Notes under the pieces: model-generated
What the model saw: only the letters and a program-made list of their open reading frames with translations
The model's database searches: none
Told to the model about the DNA's origin: nothing
Part shown: positions 34,087 to 47,121 of the stretch, piece after piece
Numbering within the stretch: position 1 is the first letter of the stretch
Layout: each line of letters starts with the position of its first letter
Origin: Pascua guehoae
Lineage: Eukaryota > Basidiomycota > Tremellomycetes > Trichosporonales > Trichosporonaceae
Direction of reading: 5' to 3'
DNA: 64,000 nucleotides
NCBI GenBank assembly: GCA_001600415.1
Contig: BCJX01000007.1
Coordinates: 186,001 to 250,000, forward strand
Position numbers and translations under genes: made by a program

Positions 34087-35973
34087 ATGCGCCTCCCCTC
34101 CCTACTCGCCCTCGCGGCGCTGCCCCTCGCCATCGCCGCAGACGCGGCACACTGGACATCGCTCGCGTCGTCTTCGCCCGACGGACTTGTCACGCTCGAC
34201 ACGGCAAGCTACGACGACATCCTGTCCGGCGAGCGCGATTTCGGCGTCACCGTCGTCCTCACCGCCATGCCTCAGGCGTACAAGTGCCAGCCTTGCCACG
34301 ACTTCGACCCCGTGTACCGCGCCGTCACCAAGAGCTGGTCCCGGCAGCCAAAGGACGTCCGCGACCAGCACGTGTTTGCCGTCATTGACTTTGAAAAGGG
34401 CCAGGAAATCTACCAGCGCCTCCGGCTCTCCACGGCCCCGACCGTCTACTACCACCCCCCAACGGCGGGCGCGCGCAAGCCCGAAAAGGTCGAGGTCAAG
34501 AACTATGACCTGAACCGCAAGTGAGTGGGATGGAACGTGGGACGTGGGATGTGGGGCCTGGGGTGTGGGATTTGAACAGGCATTGTTGTGTTGTTCCCGC
34601 CGTTCCGACATTGCTGTTCGTTGCGCGTCTGATCAGTCAAGGCCCCGCTGCCATTGGGGTACACTCGGATGCTGCCCAGACCTCTGGGCCACGATGATGC
34701 TATCCACGCGCACCCTCGAACGTGCCCCACGCCTCACGGCGAATCCAAGTCTTTACACGCACTAACAACCCAGTGGCCTCGGGCTCGGCAACCTCCACAA
34801 CTGGGTCCAGACCACCACCCCCGTCCGCTTCGACATCTACAAGCCCATGAACCCCGTGCCGTTCATCGTCGCGCCCATTGTCCTCGGTACCATGCTGTTT
34901 ATCATGTGGCAGGCGCGCGCCGTTCTGCTTCCGATTATCCAGAGCCGCGTCGTCTGGGGTCTCGGCTGCGGCATCATTGCGTGTGTCTTCACCAGCGGCT
35001 TCATGTGGAACCGCATCAAGAATGCGCCATACGTTACCGCGTCCCAGGACGGCAAGATCCAGTGGGTCGCCGGCGGGTTCCAGAACCAGTTTGGCCTCGA
35101 GACCCAGGTCGTTGGCGGACTCTGTGAGTGTAATGTGTTGGGTGTGGGGCTGGGCACGAAGGAGGACGAGCGGGTGGAGACTCTGCAACGCGCGAGAGGT
35201 CATGCCGGGGAGCTGAATGGATGGTGGATGTGCAGGCTGGACGGAGGAGTGCTGGTCTCAGGCGAGGTGGTGTGAGGGCTGGCTATCAGAGGAAGGAGCT
35301 TGGTGGGACGTTCGCCCAGGATGCTGGTAGAACTGCCAGGGACGTGGAAGAACCAGCCAGTGTGGGAGAGATGCTGGCTACAAGGAGGAAGAGACTTCTG
35401 AGAAGGTGGCGACTTCCACGGATGGGCCGCTTCCGCAGCCGGGCGGTCTGCAGGTCGATGCCTTTGGCGTTGGAGACAAATGAGCTCATCGGAGAGTAGT
35501 GGTCGCCTTCAACAGGGCCAAGAGTGTCATGCAGCGTCTCCTTTCGATGCTGTGTGTCTGCGAGGACCCAGGCGGACAGGAAGAGGGTCGCAGGATATGC
35601 CTGCGCACATGTCTCGCGAGCGTCCTGCCATTAGGACAAACGCCGGCCTGCACGCTACGCGTGAGGCTAGCCTTCAGCCAAAACTCCTGCAGTCTGTTCG
35701 CACGTCATCCACCTCCAACGTCCCACCACCCCCTCGACCACAGCCCACCGACGACACACAGACAACCCACTCCCTCGGCCCAACGCTGACCACCCAGACG
35801 CACTCATTTCCATCTCCACACTCGTTCTCACCATTCTCATCCCGGCCCAGTCGTCGCCATCCAAGCAGCGCGTCGGCGTCTACCTGTGGCTCGCCATGGT
35901 CATTGTCCTCTTTTCGATCCTCATCCGCATCTTCCGCGTCAAGAATGGCGGATATCCATTCACCCTCCTGTAA
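34087..35973 (+). CDS. OST3: Oligosaccharyltransferase subunit OST3/OST6
   Basis: This thiol-oxidoreductase subunit of the ER oligosaccharyltransferase holds nascent chains by mixed disulphides to help N-glycosylation. Exons 34087-34520, 34774-35123 and 35798-35973 give 319 residues. Residues 1-18 are a signal peptide (RLPSLLALAALPLAIAA). The lumenal thioredoxin-like domain carries the redox motif Cys67-Gln-Pro-Cys70. Four membrane helices follow: VPFIVAPIVLGTMLFIMW, VVWGLGCGIIACVFTSGFMW, ISISTLVLTILIPA and YLWLAMVIVLFSILIRIF. The end is GGYPFTLL. The motif MWNRIKNAPYV between helices 2 and 3 is typical. Intron 2 (674 nt) is far longer than others nearby, yet its GTGAGT donor, CTGACCACCCAG acceptor and phase are clean. 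OST3 and OST6 cannot be told apart here. Confidence 0.93.
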
Positions 35974-36627
35974 GCGCTGCGGCGCGGGTGGGGTCCGCTG
36001 GTGTTTGCCTGGGACACCGTTACAGCGGCAACGACAGCGCGGGCGGCGGCCTGTGCTACAGACGTGCATCACGGAGTACAGCTCGCCCGTCTTGTCGGTC
36101 AGTCCGCGTCTTGTGTCTGTTACCACAGCCGTGCTCGAGTTGCACACACGGGCGCCGGCCAAAATATCGTAGTTTGATAGAAGCGCTAGATGCAGCGCGT
36201 ACATTGCTTGAGCGGCTGCGTACGGGTACGGGCGTGGGATGGCGTCGCAAGGGCGTGGATGACCGCCTGTGTGCCTATGGGAGGAGGTGCACGCCAGAGC
36301 TCGGCTGGGCGTGCCACCAGTACAACCTCTGTTCCATCCGACGACGCTTCCCCCTCGTTTGTCGTGTCTGCAATTCAAAAATGGGAGATAGAGGTGATAC
36401 GTGAGCCGGCTTCATGGTCGACTCGTGTTTCAGTGCAGCATTGGGAGTACGTAATCTAGTCTTGAAGATAACGTCACCATGGTCAGAGGCTGTCGACTGG
36501 ACCAGCTCCCGCGCATGCGTTTGCTTGGCATGCGCTAGATGCGGAAAGACGTTCTGGTTCCTCGCGTGTGTTGGTCGACATGCCTTTGTTCACTACCCAA
36601 CACAACCACAGCTTCACCAAAGTCAAC
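35974..36627. other. Intergenic spacer
   Basis: This lies between the OST3 stop and the F-box gene start. No gene is supported. An upstream in-frame ATG for the F-box protein is at 36580, which would add 16 residues. Confidence 0.5.
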
Positions 36628-38847
36628 ATGACTGATCCCCTCTTTCGGCTGGGCGCGGATGTCTTCCTCATCATCTTGGATTGCTTGCCAATAACCGACC
36701 TCGTTGCAGCTTTGGCTGTGTCTGGCTCGTGGCATCGGTTCCTGGCACGCAATAATGGCGTCTGGCGCCGCGCATACCTTCGATCGGACGCCGATTCATC
36801 AGAGAAGTGGCGGCTCTCCGCTCAAGATCACAATGCCGCAAGGGGTGCCGAACAGACGGATACCGCGCAGGGTGACAAATCGACAACGGAAGTGAACTGG
36901 CACGGGCACTGTGAGTGTTCCTTCTGCCGGTCTGTACCATGAGGGTCTCCCAAGTCGAGTATGGATTGAGCAAACCTTGGGACAAGTGACTTGTGTAGCT
37001 AACTCTAGGTCTCGAGTACCTTCGAATCGAACATGATTGGGCCCACGGGAAATTTGACAAGACGACACTAGATGGGGTCTGCCATCGCTGTTTCTTTCCA
37101 TACGACAACTTGATGACTTTGGAGACCTTCCCCGCCTCGGAAATTATCCCGTTCTTTGATCAAACAACACACGAGCACGTCTACGACATTCGTTGTGACG
37201 ACGGCCGGTCTAGCCCGGAAAAGTTTACGCCCCGCACTTGCCTGCGTGTCTCTGGACTCGGGCATGTACTCTGCCAAAAACACTCGTCGCCGGCACACAT
37301 TGATCTGTGGATGCCCAAGCAAACGTGGAAACGGTGTGGGCCAGCCCTCACGACATGGGGTCAGGAGCTGCCTTGTCAAAGCGGCCACTTGTTTGGGGTT
37401 CGCCTCTCCTGCTTCGAACGGGCAGGGCGGCGGCCCATAGACTCGCGATTCGTCGCCCTTTACGTCCACAATGCTCAGGAATCGCCTTCTGCGACGTTTG
37501 TCCGTGTAAACGAGATGATGAACACGATCAGCATTCTCAACCTCGTCTGCGGTCGAGATCCAATAGAACGGACAATAGCCTTTCCTGCCCGAGTCCCTAG
37601 CAAGCTGGTGAGTCTGTATTGCATGCACAACCAGTCCACTGACCGTCAGTTCAAAGGCGTGTGCGTTGACGATGAATATCTCTACGTCCATCTCCAGTTT
37701 CATCTGCACATTTACAGGCTGGATACATTGGAAAAGGTTACTGCCTTCGCAAAGTTCGATCTCTACGCCGCTCTTGTGGATCCAGAGGTTCCTCGGCCAT
37801 TGGCATACTGCATTTCATTCGAGGATACGGAATCGAGAGAGGACGACGAACTGTTACGTGTTCGAAACCTGAAGGGTGCTCCATTTCCAAAAGTGCTCAA
37901 GGACAAATATGGGATGAGTTGGCTAGCCAGGGTGCCATACCCTCCCTGCGGTCACGATTGGTCGGACACCCACCACACTACAGCGTGCTCCTCTGGCGAG
38001 TCTAGGAACCCTTCCTCACACCCTGGGCCAGACAAGGTGATACCTGCGACTTCTAGCGCTCACCCGTACACTGACGAAAAGCAAAGCGACAATGTTCGAG
38101 ACCGCTGGACCATTGACACGCCGCGCGGGGGGGACCGAGGGGACCGACCCTTCTACTTTGAACTGTGGTGTGTGTCCTAGTTGATCCTGTTTTCCTTTTC
38201 TTTGTGCTGAATTTTAGGGAAGTATTATTTACATCCACGGATCTGGTGGCGCGCTCTCGCGAGACGATCTGGATCATTCGCAACTACCGTGACTTTTTGG
38301 TCAAGGCTCGGGACCTCACCTTTGAAGCCCAGATGCGGCTACTTGCCCGGTACAGCATATTCATCTTTGGGGCCCATCTTCATACAAGCGAAGGTACTTC
38401 CCACTTGCCCGGGATCTGCCTGAACAAGCTCCAATCTACTGTCTTTGGGGAGCTTGGATCGCACAGGCACCGCTTCTTATTCAATACCTATGCCGTGAGT
38501 ATTGTTTACCAACGTCCTTGGGTGCCATCCAACCCCTGCATGGTGCTCACCATACGCAGCCCAAACAAAACATCGTGGTCGACTGCCGCAAACTTCCCAA
38601 CCTGCCCATTCAACCTCCAAGCGGGCCCTTGCACGCCGTTGCTTTGCCCAGCCTGCCAGTTCTCTGAGGGCGGAATCATGCCATCTGCCGGCTCGTACGT
38701 ATGGATTCGAGAGCAATCTATGAAAAAGTGCATGTCGACAGCCGAGAGGTACCGTACAGTGAGTGGCATTGCCATATTGTAAAGCGGACATTACAGATTG
38801 ACATTAAAGAATGTGTCATCCGGTCATTCGGGCGCAGAGAATTGTAA
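36628..38847 (+). CDS. F-box protein, carrying one frameshift
   Basis: Exons 36628-36910, 37009-37607, 37650-38167, 38218-38494, 38560-38758 and 38797-38847 would give about 641 residues. The first 40 residues form an F-box (DPLFRLGADVFLIILDCLP, LAVSGSWHRFLARNNGVWRR), which binds Skp1 in SCF ubiquitin ligases. The remainder has no recognisable repeat domain and should contain the substrate-binding part. Exon 5 begins PKQNIVVDCRKLPNLP in frame, but after CCC at 38647-38649 the conserved-looking continuation ACQFSEGGIMPSAGSYVW is in the next frame. One surplus C restores the whole model, including the last exon ending RSFGRREL. Intron 37608-37649 (42 nt) is a multiple of three. Whether the shift is a sequence error or true decay cannot be told. 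Confidence 0.75.
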
Positions 38848-41800
38848 CCTAGCTATGTGCCCTCGCAACCTTCTCGCTAGGGCACACGACGTCCTCTTGT
38901 CCGTCATCCTTTGCTCCTATATGGGTTGTGCTCGACATTACAGATGTGTCGGGAAAGTCATGAGATGGCCACATTAAGCTAGGATACGCGCACGGTGTGG
39001 GGGGGGGGAGGGGCGGGGCTGGTATACAGGGCGGTGCACAGGACATGTGGGATGCAACAGGCAACAAACGTCAGTGTGTCCACTTGCCGTGCCATTGCAT
39101 TGGTCGAGAGAGTCTCCATGCGCAACTGAGCACCTTCGACTAGACTGACCTCAACGTGGCGGTCTCCAGACTTTCGGCTCAGACCTGTATGACCACTGTC
39201 CTCGCTACGACACAGGCCATGCCCGACGTTGCCGTTATTTGCGGGGATGAATTAGGAGGACACCGGCGATGATAGCGAATAGTGCGGGATGGGGCGAGTT
39301 TATGGACCGCACGCAGAGCCAACGAATGGGCAGCTGGCAGGGTATACGCGCACACCGCAAGACGTTTGAGCGCGGGTCGTGTGCTGACCTCGTTGATGAG
39401 GTAAGCGGGACTTGCAACGATGTGGTGTGCGAGCTGCTTGTGGGCTTTGAGCCGTTGTTCTGTCGAACTTGGGGGGGGGGGGGNGGGATTGTTGATATCT
39501 GCCTATCGCTCAGGTTATGGCCCAAGCTTCATGTAGATGAACAAAGCATGGTTTACCCCGAGGCAATTTACGCTCCTAATGTCCAGTGACAGGGGTTGCC
39601 TCGTGCCATTGTTCATGCCCCAAGCGGTCGGCCCGACCGGGTTTGGTTGTTACGCCAGGCATAATACATAACGACGCCCAGCTGAATGTATAGACTGGCA
39701 CACTTTTGGTCTCCGCCTGGCTGTCAGGTTTGCCTTCACCGCGTATCACCAGCAAGTGACAGAAGCTGCCTGCTTTGTCACGCGCATCCTTCGAGAAAAC
39801 CTCCAACCAGCAAACGACACTCTCAAAACTCAACCCACAGTCCAATCATCCCCATCCCCATGCCGCTCCGCCACCGACTAATGTCGGGACGCGACATATC
39901 ATCTGCATCCTTTATGGACCGACACCGTAGCTCTTCTCGTGAAAATATCGTTTTAAAAAATAATAATAATAATAACAATACAATTAATAGCGTCACCTGT
40001 TTTCCTTCTCCATCGTCCACACGTCTTCAAGCCAGTCCCCAGTTGGCAGTTGCCCTCGCCCCGTGGGTTATGGTGTTGTGGCCATTGGTAGTTGGTAGTT
40101 CCAGGTGTGTTCAAGACAAGTAGTGTACACGTAACTCCACGTACCTGCTATTGACCGAGGGCGCAATCATGAGGATCAACCCCCCCCTCCCCTCCCTCAC
40201 CGCCCCAGACAAGTCACACCGAACGATGTACAAGCTTGTCTTCTTTCCCCACTGGTAGCCAACCACGCCTCCCATGCCAAGGTCCTGTGAACACGCAGTC
40301 GGGCCTGTCAGGACCTGCAAGGTTGCTGTCCAAGGGTGATTCGGAGACCAGAGCCTAGATGCCACAGCTCGCGTGGGAAGTGGGACCAATGTGTACTTGC
40401 CAATGCATACTGTGCATACACCTCGTCCAAGCTATACTGCCTGCCCAGCTACTTGCGCTTGCACTAGTTGCACTTGCACTACTTGCACTGCATGAGCTGG
40501 CTGCCCTGATGACTAGCTTTTGCCCCACTGCCCACGGCTTTTGCACCCCACCCCCCAGCATGGGTTTCCCAAGTGCTTGAGTCGGAACCCAATCCACTGT
40601 CGGGCAATACAATGGCACCCCCTTGTGCAGAAGACCATCATCTTTCGTCCTGGCATGTTATGTACATGACTATCCATGCTGATTATTAAGATATTCAGCT
40701 TGAAGTCGGTGGTGGTCCGCACATCAAACCCGCTTTGTGGGGCTGCGTTTCACGTGCCACCTCATTGGTCGGCCCTGGGCTTCTTCCCCTGCCTTGCCAG
40801 GTACACGCTGCTTGCCGAGCGAGTGCTGCATCGCACAGCGTGTGCTGCTGTGCAGCACAGGTTTTCCATGTGTTCTGCTCGACGCCACCAGGCCTTCACC
40901 CCACACTTCCTCGTTGGGTACGCCCGTGGGTGAGCCCTGGCCCCTGCGTGCACGGTTGGCAGGTAGTCACTGCGCCTGTGCTGTGCCAGCGTTGACCTGG
41001 GAGCTAGAATGAAGAGGCGGGGTACACGACGAGCGCACGTACGTTGGAGCTTATCATACGCATAGACTAGCACCAAGTCCTCCACCACTAGAAGCACTAG
41101 ACTGATCCGTGGGCCCAGAATCGAACTCGACGACCATCGATTCATCGCGGCGGGATCACGCCCTCGTCCACGCACTAGCCTCGGTAGCAAAAGTGGCTGA
41201 CTCTCACCAGGCGGGGGGGACCTTGGCATGCCGCACCGTTTGGCAATTGGCGCAGCGCCAGACTTGGCATGACGGGTCACACCCGCCATGCCCGCCATGC
41301 ATGTCACCCTTGGCGTCAGTTGTCGCGACTAGCTCCTCGTGTCACGTCACATGGGCGTCACATGCGCTGGTGCAGTTCCGAAACGTGCTGGTGGCTGTTT
41401 TGGCCTCGGAACGGGTATTTGCGATGGATGGCGTTTGCACGCGAAAAAACACACCATCCACCTCCATGTCGACAGCGACGGATGTCGTCGCCATCAACCA
41501 ACGATCCCGATACAAGTCTACCCATGTACAGTGCCCATCATGCAACCTGCAGATCGCAACAATGAAGCAGTCGCATCGCACGTGCAGTGGCGCAGCAGAG
41601 GCGTCGTGACACAAGCTACATTCACAACGACTACAATGGTCTAATGTTCAAAGTTGACGCAGCGAGCTGCAACTAGGTGATTTAAAAGGGGGTGGAGCGC
41701 GGGCGCGAAGGAAAGGCGAAAATAAAATGTGGGTGGTGGGGATGGGGTGGGGTGGGGTGGGGTGGTGAAGCAAGGACGGGAGCGTGTTGCAACGTCGCTT

Positions 41801-41857
41801 GTAAAAAGGGGGGGGGGGTAGTAGTCGTCGACATGCGAAATGTATAATGTTGCTTGC
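38848..41857. other. Gene-poor stretch (3.0 kb)
   Basis: No coherent coding frame or RNA gene was found. It includes a G run with one undetermined base (39471-39487, N at 39484), an ATT/AAT-rich patch (39955-39990), a cttgcacta-type tandem repeat (40445-40492) and an 11-base G run at 41808-41818 near the 3' end of the next gene. Degenerate remnants of transposons cannot be excluded by eye. Confidence 0.5.
40445..40492 (+). repeat. Short tandem repeat (ttgcactac)
   Basis: About five degenerate copies of a 9-12 base unit with core ttgcact. Not part of any supported gene. Confidence 0.65.
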
Positions 41858-42485
41858 TTAGAAGGCAGCGGCGGCGACGGCGGCACCGAGGACGGCGGCG
41901 ACCTGGGGCACGTACTGGACGGCACCGGCGGTGGCGGCAACCGAGGACGCGGAAGCGGCAGCCTAGACGGGGGTCAGCACAATGTCGACGACGTGGTGGG
42001 TGGTGGTGGGTTTAACACCAGGCAAACAACTCACGGAGCCAGTGGCGGTGCCAGAAACGGCCGAGCCCGAAACAGTGGCGCTCGCACTGCCGACGCCGAC
42101 AACGCTGCCGGCGGCACCAGTGACCGACTCGACGGCGGAGGCGATGGCGCCGGTCGCCGAAGCGATGACACCCTCCGAGGTGGCGGCAGTCTCGGTGCCG
42201 GCGGCGGCGGTGTCGGTGCCAGCGACGGGCTCCGAGGCGGCCGAGGGAGAGGCAAGGCCCTCAGACGGGGTAACGGCAGCCGAGGCCTCACCCGAGGGGG
42301 TGACGGCGACCTCCGAGGCGACAGAGCTGGCCTCCTGGGCGTAGGCGACGGCGGCGACTGGCGGTCAGCGTCGAGCTGGGAAGAATGGGTGCGTGGGAAA
42401 CGAGCTGGTGACTGTCCCAGAAGACGGGGCGCACACACTCAATGTGATACTCACCGGCAGCGAGGAAGAGAGCGGAGAACTTCAT
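41858..42485 (-). CDS. Small secreted Ala/Ser-rich protein, probable GPI anchor (paralogue A)
   Basis: Minus-strand exons 42455-42485, 42035-42357 and 41858-41962 give 152 residues. Exon 1 plus the start of exon 2 encode a signal peptide, MKFSALFLAAVAAVAYAQ, with cleavage likely after AYA or AYAQ. The mature part is almost entirely Ala, Ser, Thr, Gly, Val and Glu, without Cys, and rich in potential O-glycosylation sites. The C-terminus VPQVAAVLGAAVAAAAF is a hydrophobic tail after small residues, suiting a GPI signal. Its exon pattern (31-nt first exon, phase-1 junction, long repetitive middle exon, short tail exon) matches the gene at 47122-48253. Likely a cell-wall or surface protein; function unknown. 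Confidence 0.85.
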
Positions 42486-45400
42486 TGTGGAAAGTGAAGA
42501 GAGAGTGGGTGGTGGACGAAAAAAGGTCTAGAAAAGGGGGGTCGTGGTAAAGACGAAGAGGGAGAAAGAAACAATGCTGGGAAAGAAGATGGGAAAGTCG
42601 GTCGTCGACTCGCTTTATAAGGCTCTTTTCTCTTTGGCGACCCCGTACGGGTCCAACACTGGCGACCAGGTGTGGGGTGCGAGGAAAAACGCGTCTGCGC
42701 CGGCACTCCTGGGCTGCGTGCTGCGCCTTTGCTACTTTTGTCCCTCTTTGCCTTTGCCTTTGGTACCCCCTGTCGCAGCTCTGGTGGCCTCGCTAGTTTC
42801 GCCGTTGCCCTGCCGTTCCTAGTGTCCCTCGTCGCTGCCTTGCCGCGGTCTCTGTCGGGCACATCTAGGATGTGAGGCGGTGCAGTCGCGTCGCAAGCGC
42901 AGTCAGTTCCGGAATGGTAACACCGTCCGTGCAATGGCCCCAAGGTCGCCGAGTGGGGCAAGGTTATCGCCGCGAGGGGATTGGGCTGGGGGGGCATTTG
43001 GGGCCAGCAGGGTAAAAAGTCGGGCCTGGCAGCAATTGTTGGGTGCCGCCCCCCGCAGGCCGCAGTGTTGCCGCGTTCTGGCGGTGTGGGACTGCTGGAA
43101 AAAAAATCCGCAGCCGCGTTGGGGGACAACGCCGGCGGCATTGGGGCGGGTCGCCGACAGCCGATGGGGCCTGGCTGGTTTCCCCTCGCATGGTGCGCGT
43201 GAGAGATGGCATCGCGCCGTCGTCGACAGGGCGCGCGAGGCGTTGCGGGGTAGACCCGGTTTGACCGAATGCATGAGCTTTTTTAGTCTGCACCGCCACA
43301 GGGGTCCGAACATCCGGGGCGGCGGGCGGGGGCAACCGGCACGCCTGGCCGCAGGCGCCGTGTTGCGGCGCGGTGCCGGGCGGGTCGAGACGGGTAAGGT
43401 CAAAGGCCCAGAGCAAGTCTGTTTTTTTTTTTCTTCTTTCTTCTGCTTGTTGTTTTCCCAACCCAACGAGCGCGCGCGCCACACTTTGAAACACCCTGGG
43501 TGTCTTTTTTTTTCGTTGGACCCTAACTCTATCCCAGGGGCATGATACACCACACCCTTTATCCGACTCTCGTTTATCCACAATCCCCCGCGGTTGCTCC
43601 GGCCCCGCCCCGCCACCCCCATTGCCTCCGCTCAGGGACGGGACCTGGGCTCCTTGACCCCCCTGGTTTCCCCCAGTTTCCTGCCTCCTCCCCCACAGGC
43701 CTGCCCCTTTCGCCTGCAGTCACCGTGGTCCACGTTCTCGACCCGACGACAGGCGAGAGATGCCGATATCCTCCCCTATCAACCAGGCGCGCTCCACCAA
43801 CCGGGCCGGACTTGACCGCCCCACGGCCGCTTTTCCGAGTCTCCCCTACTGGCCCCTGAATAGCCCCGACACGTCGTCTCCCTCAGGGAGGTGTTGTTGT
43901 TCCCCCCTGCCAGCTGCGCCGCTTTATCCGTCAGTCACCGCCTGCAATTAGCAATTAGCCAAAGGTTGGTTAGTCCATCGTGTATACAGGCGGTGTCGCT
44001 TCGCACAGCGTGTTACACGCTGCAGTAACAGACAACGACTAGCCACCGCCACTTGGCATCGCATGCAATGTGCTTGCCCAACCAGGCATCTCGGCGGGCG
44101 CGGCTCCGCAACTGTTTCCAGTTGCGGGGGCTCGGCTGCTTGGCATCAAGGTCCGACATCGCTGGGCGGTTATCATTCCTGCCCACGCCCTGCCCACATA
44201 TTGAACATCCGCCCAGCACACGATTTTGAATTCCAATGCCAGCCTCAATATCACAATATCGCATAATGCAATGATCATGACACACGAGCGGACCTCGGTC
44301 CGCATCGCAGCTGGGTAATGCCGCCCGTCGGTTGCCGACGGTGGGACATGATGGCCTCCGCTCTCCTCTCGTGTGAACTCCGCAGCGTGTGAACATGACA
44401 CATGGCAAACCACGTTGCAGCTGCTGCCTGTGCAAATGGACTGCTCCTGAGTTCGCAGCAAGCCCCGCACTGAGAGCACGCTGGCAGATGCTTGGTGATA
44501 TGTGACGCATCATTGGTGCGCCACTGACGCACGCATGACCAGCCGTGATTTCGCTCACCCAGCTCCGCCCACCACACCAGGCATCACGAACGACCGTTGA
44601 ACGACCACACTAGTCCACAATTGCACCCTTTGATGGGCAATTGCGTGACCTCGTTTCAGTGGCAGGCGAGCACGTAAGACATTCTCGGATGGCACTAGAA
44701 GCAATGCCACCCGCCACCAAGCGACGACGGACGGAATTGTTCCGATCAGCCGTGAGGCGGTGCACTAAATAGCGGGTGGTTCCCACCCACCCAAATTCAC
44801 AAACTCTGAAAACCCACATACTGTACCCACAAACTAACTCACCCTTATCGACTCGGCGTCCTTGACCGTGGATGTCACCCTGCTGTCGGCTAGCTCGACT
44901 CGAAAAGTAGCACGTGCTACACGTGGGCGGCCGCTCCGCTCGCAGCCCGCTGCACTGGCCTTGCACCGCGATGCGCACCGGGATGCACAGCGATACACTG
45001 CCCAGCACTGCCTGCACTGCGGCGCGTCAATTAACTCAAACTAATCCAGCAATTGGAAAGGCGGGCGGGGCAGTCACCAGCCACCTTCGGGTTCCTGTCA
45101 CACACCAGGCTGGGCGTTCGAGACGAGGGCCCGACCCGTTTGAGATATCTGCGGCTAGCTGAGCTGAAATTCAGGGATTTGGCGCAGAGGGGGCGTGGTA
45201 TGCTTATACGCCGTCGCCGTGTTTCAGGACGATCCAGGGCAGACGACTCGGGATGACATACTCCTAGCCGGTCAGCCACGAAACCCACCATGCGGGGGTG
45301 ACGCCAATCCGCAGCAAGGGGTTCTAACGTCACAAGCACGTCACCCTCGGTCGTTGGGTACGACCGCAGTTGTGGGTGGGTTGCAAGTGAATTTCCCTTA

Positions 45401-47121
45401 ATTGCACCACGCTCAATTGAGCATGGTGGCCAGAGCACGCAACCACTCACCCTAGCTTGCACCGCCTTTGCCGTCCCGCGCGTTCCTGTTTCGAAGTGCA
45501 CCCAACACCGTTGGGTTACAAGTCACCCGCGTGCCGTGTGCCTTCGCACCCGCTCTGTTCCTATGCCGCGTGCCGTGTAGTTTCGTTACAGCGTCAAGCG
45601 TCACATCCTGTTTTGCCTGTTTGACCCACTCAAAATGTTGACGGTATGCGATGTCGGCTGCAGGAGTGGTGTACGACACACCATGATCAAACGTAGCTGA
45701 ATCGGTGAGCGGCATGCAGGGCTGCCTGCGTAGTAATTAAGGGCGTCACTGCAAGTTGTGCTGGTTGTTAGTCCAATTGCCGCACAAGCGGTACAGTTTG
45801 CAGTGAAAACAAACCTACATGTACATGAAACAACCGCGCCCGACGCGTCGCGACGCGGTCGCGTCCAGCAGCGCTGTACCTATGTCAACATGGCCCCCTA
45901 CATTTTAGGAAACGCGGAGCTCGAGAGCTCGAGATCGAGACCCAGACCTAAAGGCACTGGATGCGACTGACCGCGCTTTCCAGACCTGTGCTGTAACCCA
46001 GGGCTGCACTCACCACTCAATGGACGATGGCGTCCCCTTGGGGTTCCGATCCGTAAAGGTCCCAAACAGCAACATCGCCGGCGGCAAATGTGTCCCATGT
46101 GCCAGCGCCATAGGCCGGTTTGTCGGTGTCACATATAAGCCGCCCCGGTGCCTCGTCGCCGCGCGTCTCCGCCCCCCAAGTTCACCCTCTTCCCGTTCCC
46201 CTCGTCGCCCCTGCCGCGTTCGCCTAGACTACCATCGGCAAACACGTGTTGACTGTCTGTTGCTGTTAGCATCGCAAAAAGATCCCACAAAAAATGAAAA
46301 TCAAGTTGCGTCGGCGCAGCTCAAGGGGAGGGGGCGGTGTCGACGGTTGCACCGCCGACACACGTGTGTTGGACTGGTATTGGACACAGGACCATGGTTC
46401 ACGCCACACGCTGGTTCGCGGCTTCACCGCCCCATGGCCACACTGCCACTCATCGATGGACAACAGTTTTAAACCGTACGAACGGTGGGCTCCCATCGCC
46501 ACGTCATACTGCCACACAGTTTATTCTCCTGCGCCTCACTCACATGTGCACGCGAACCTCTGAAGACGTGGCGGGATGGTGTGCTGGGAACTGATTGCAG
46601 CTGCGTACGCGAAGGGGACGTGGGTTTCGCGGGGTATCAGCTCGCGCACCTTGGGGTGACTCACGCCACTAACCGACGTTAAAAGATGTATTCGATTCGA
46701 TCGGCGAGTGCGACGAGCGCGATGGATCGCCCAGACAATCTTGCATGATGATCAGCTGGTCAGAGGCCCAGAGTCCCGCTGCAATGTGCACGGACAGACA
46801 AGAGGTGTTTAGCGATAAGTGACCCACTGACGTGGCACCGGCACTGGCATACTGCGAGGTCAGTCACTGGCCCGTGTGCTTGCCACATACAGTCCAGCCC
46901 AGGTTGTATCGCGAAGCCCGCACGCGCCGCAAGGTGTCAAGTCACAATCTGCATCTATCTACAACGCGCTCTACAGGCGGGTCATTAACGGAATGGGGGG
47001 CAAAGCGTCGGGGACAGGACGCATGAAAATGGTTCGAAAGGTGTTGCGGGGGGTGCGGAGGGGTTTCCTTGGGGCTTGCTATAGCGGAGTCGCTGGTCGT
47101 TGACGCGCGAGGTTGAGTCGC
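42486..47121. other. Gene-poor stretch (4.6 kb)
   Basis: No supported gene. 42860-43430 is GC-rich with open frames on both strands that look fortuitous. Two T-rich tracts sit at 43420-43442 and 43506-43516. A perfect 14-base palindrome, gtagcacgtgctac, lies at 44907-44920 with a second cacgtg next to it. 45840-45865 is a cgcgacgcg-rich patch. No tRNA-like fold with full arms was found. Confidence 0.5.

Noticed and set aside
41101..41200. Minus-strand sequence with a T-loop-like GAGTTCGATTC
   Set aside because: Only five acceptor-like pairs can form and the T stem and anticodon arm do not pair, so it is not a tRNA gene.
44907..44920. Perfect 14-bp palindrome containing CACGTG
   Set aside because: It could bind a bHLH factor, but no gene lies nearby, and one palindrome this size in 64 kb carries little weight.
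45031..45501. Minus-strand open frame of 156 codons
   Set aside because: Composition is random-looking, there is no conserved motif, no leader-like upstream sequence and no partner exon.
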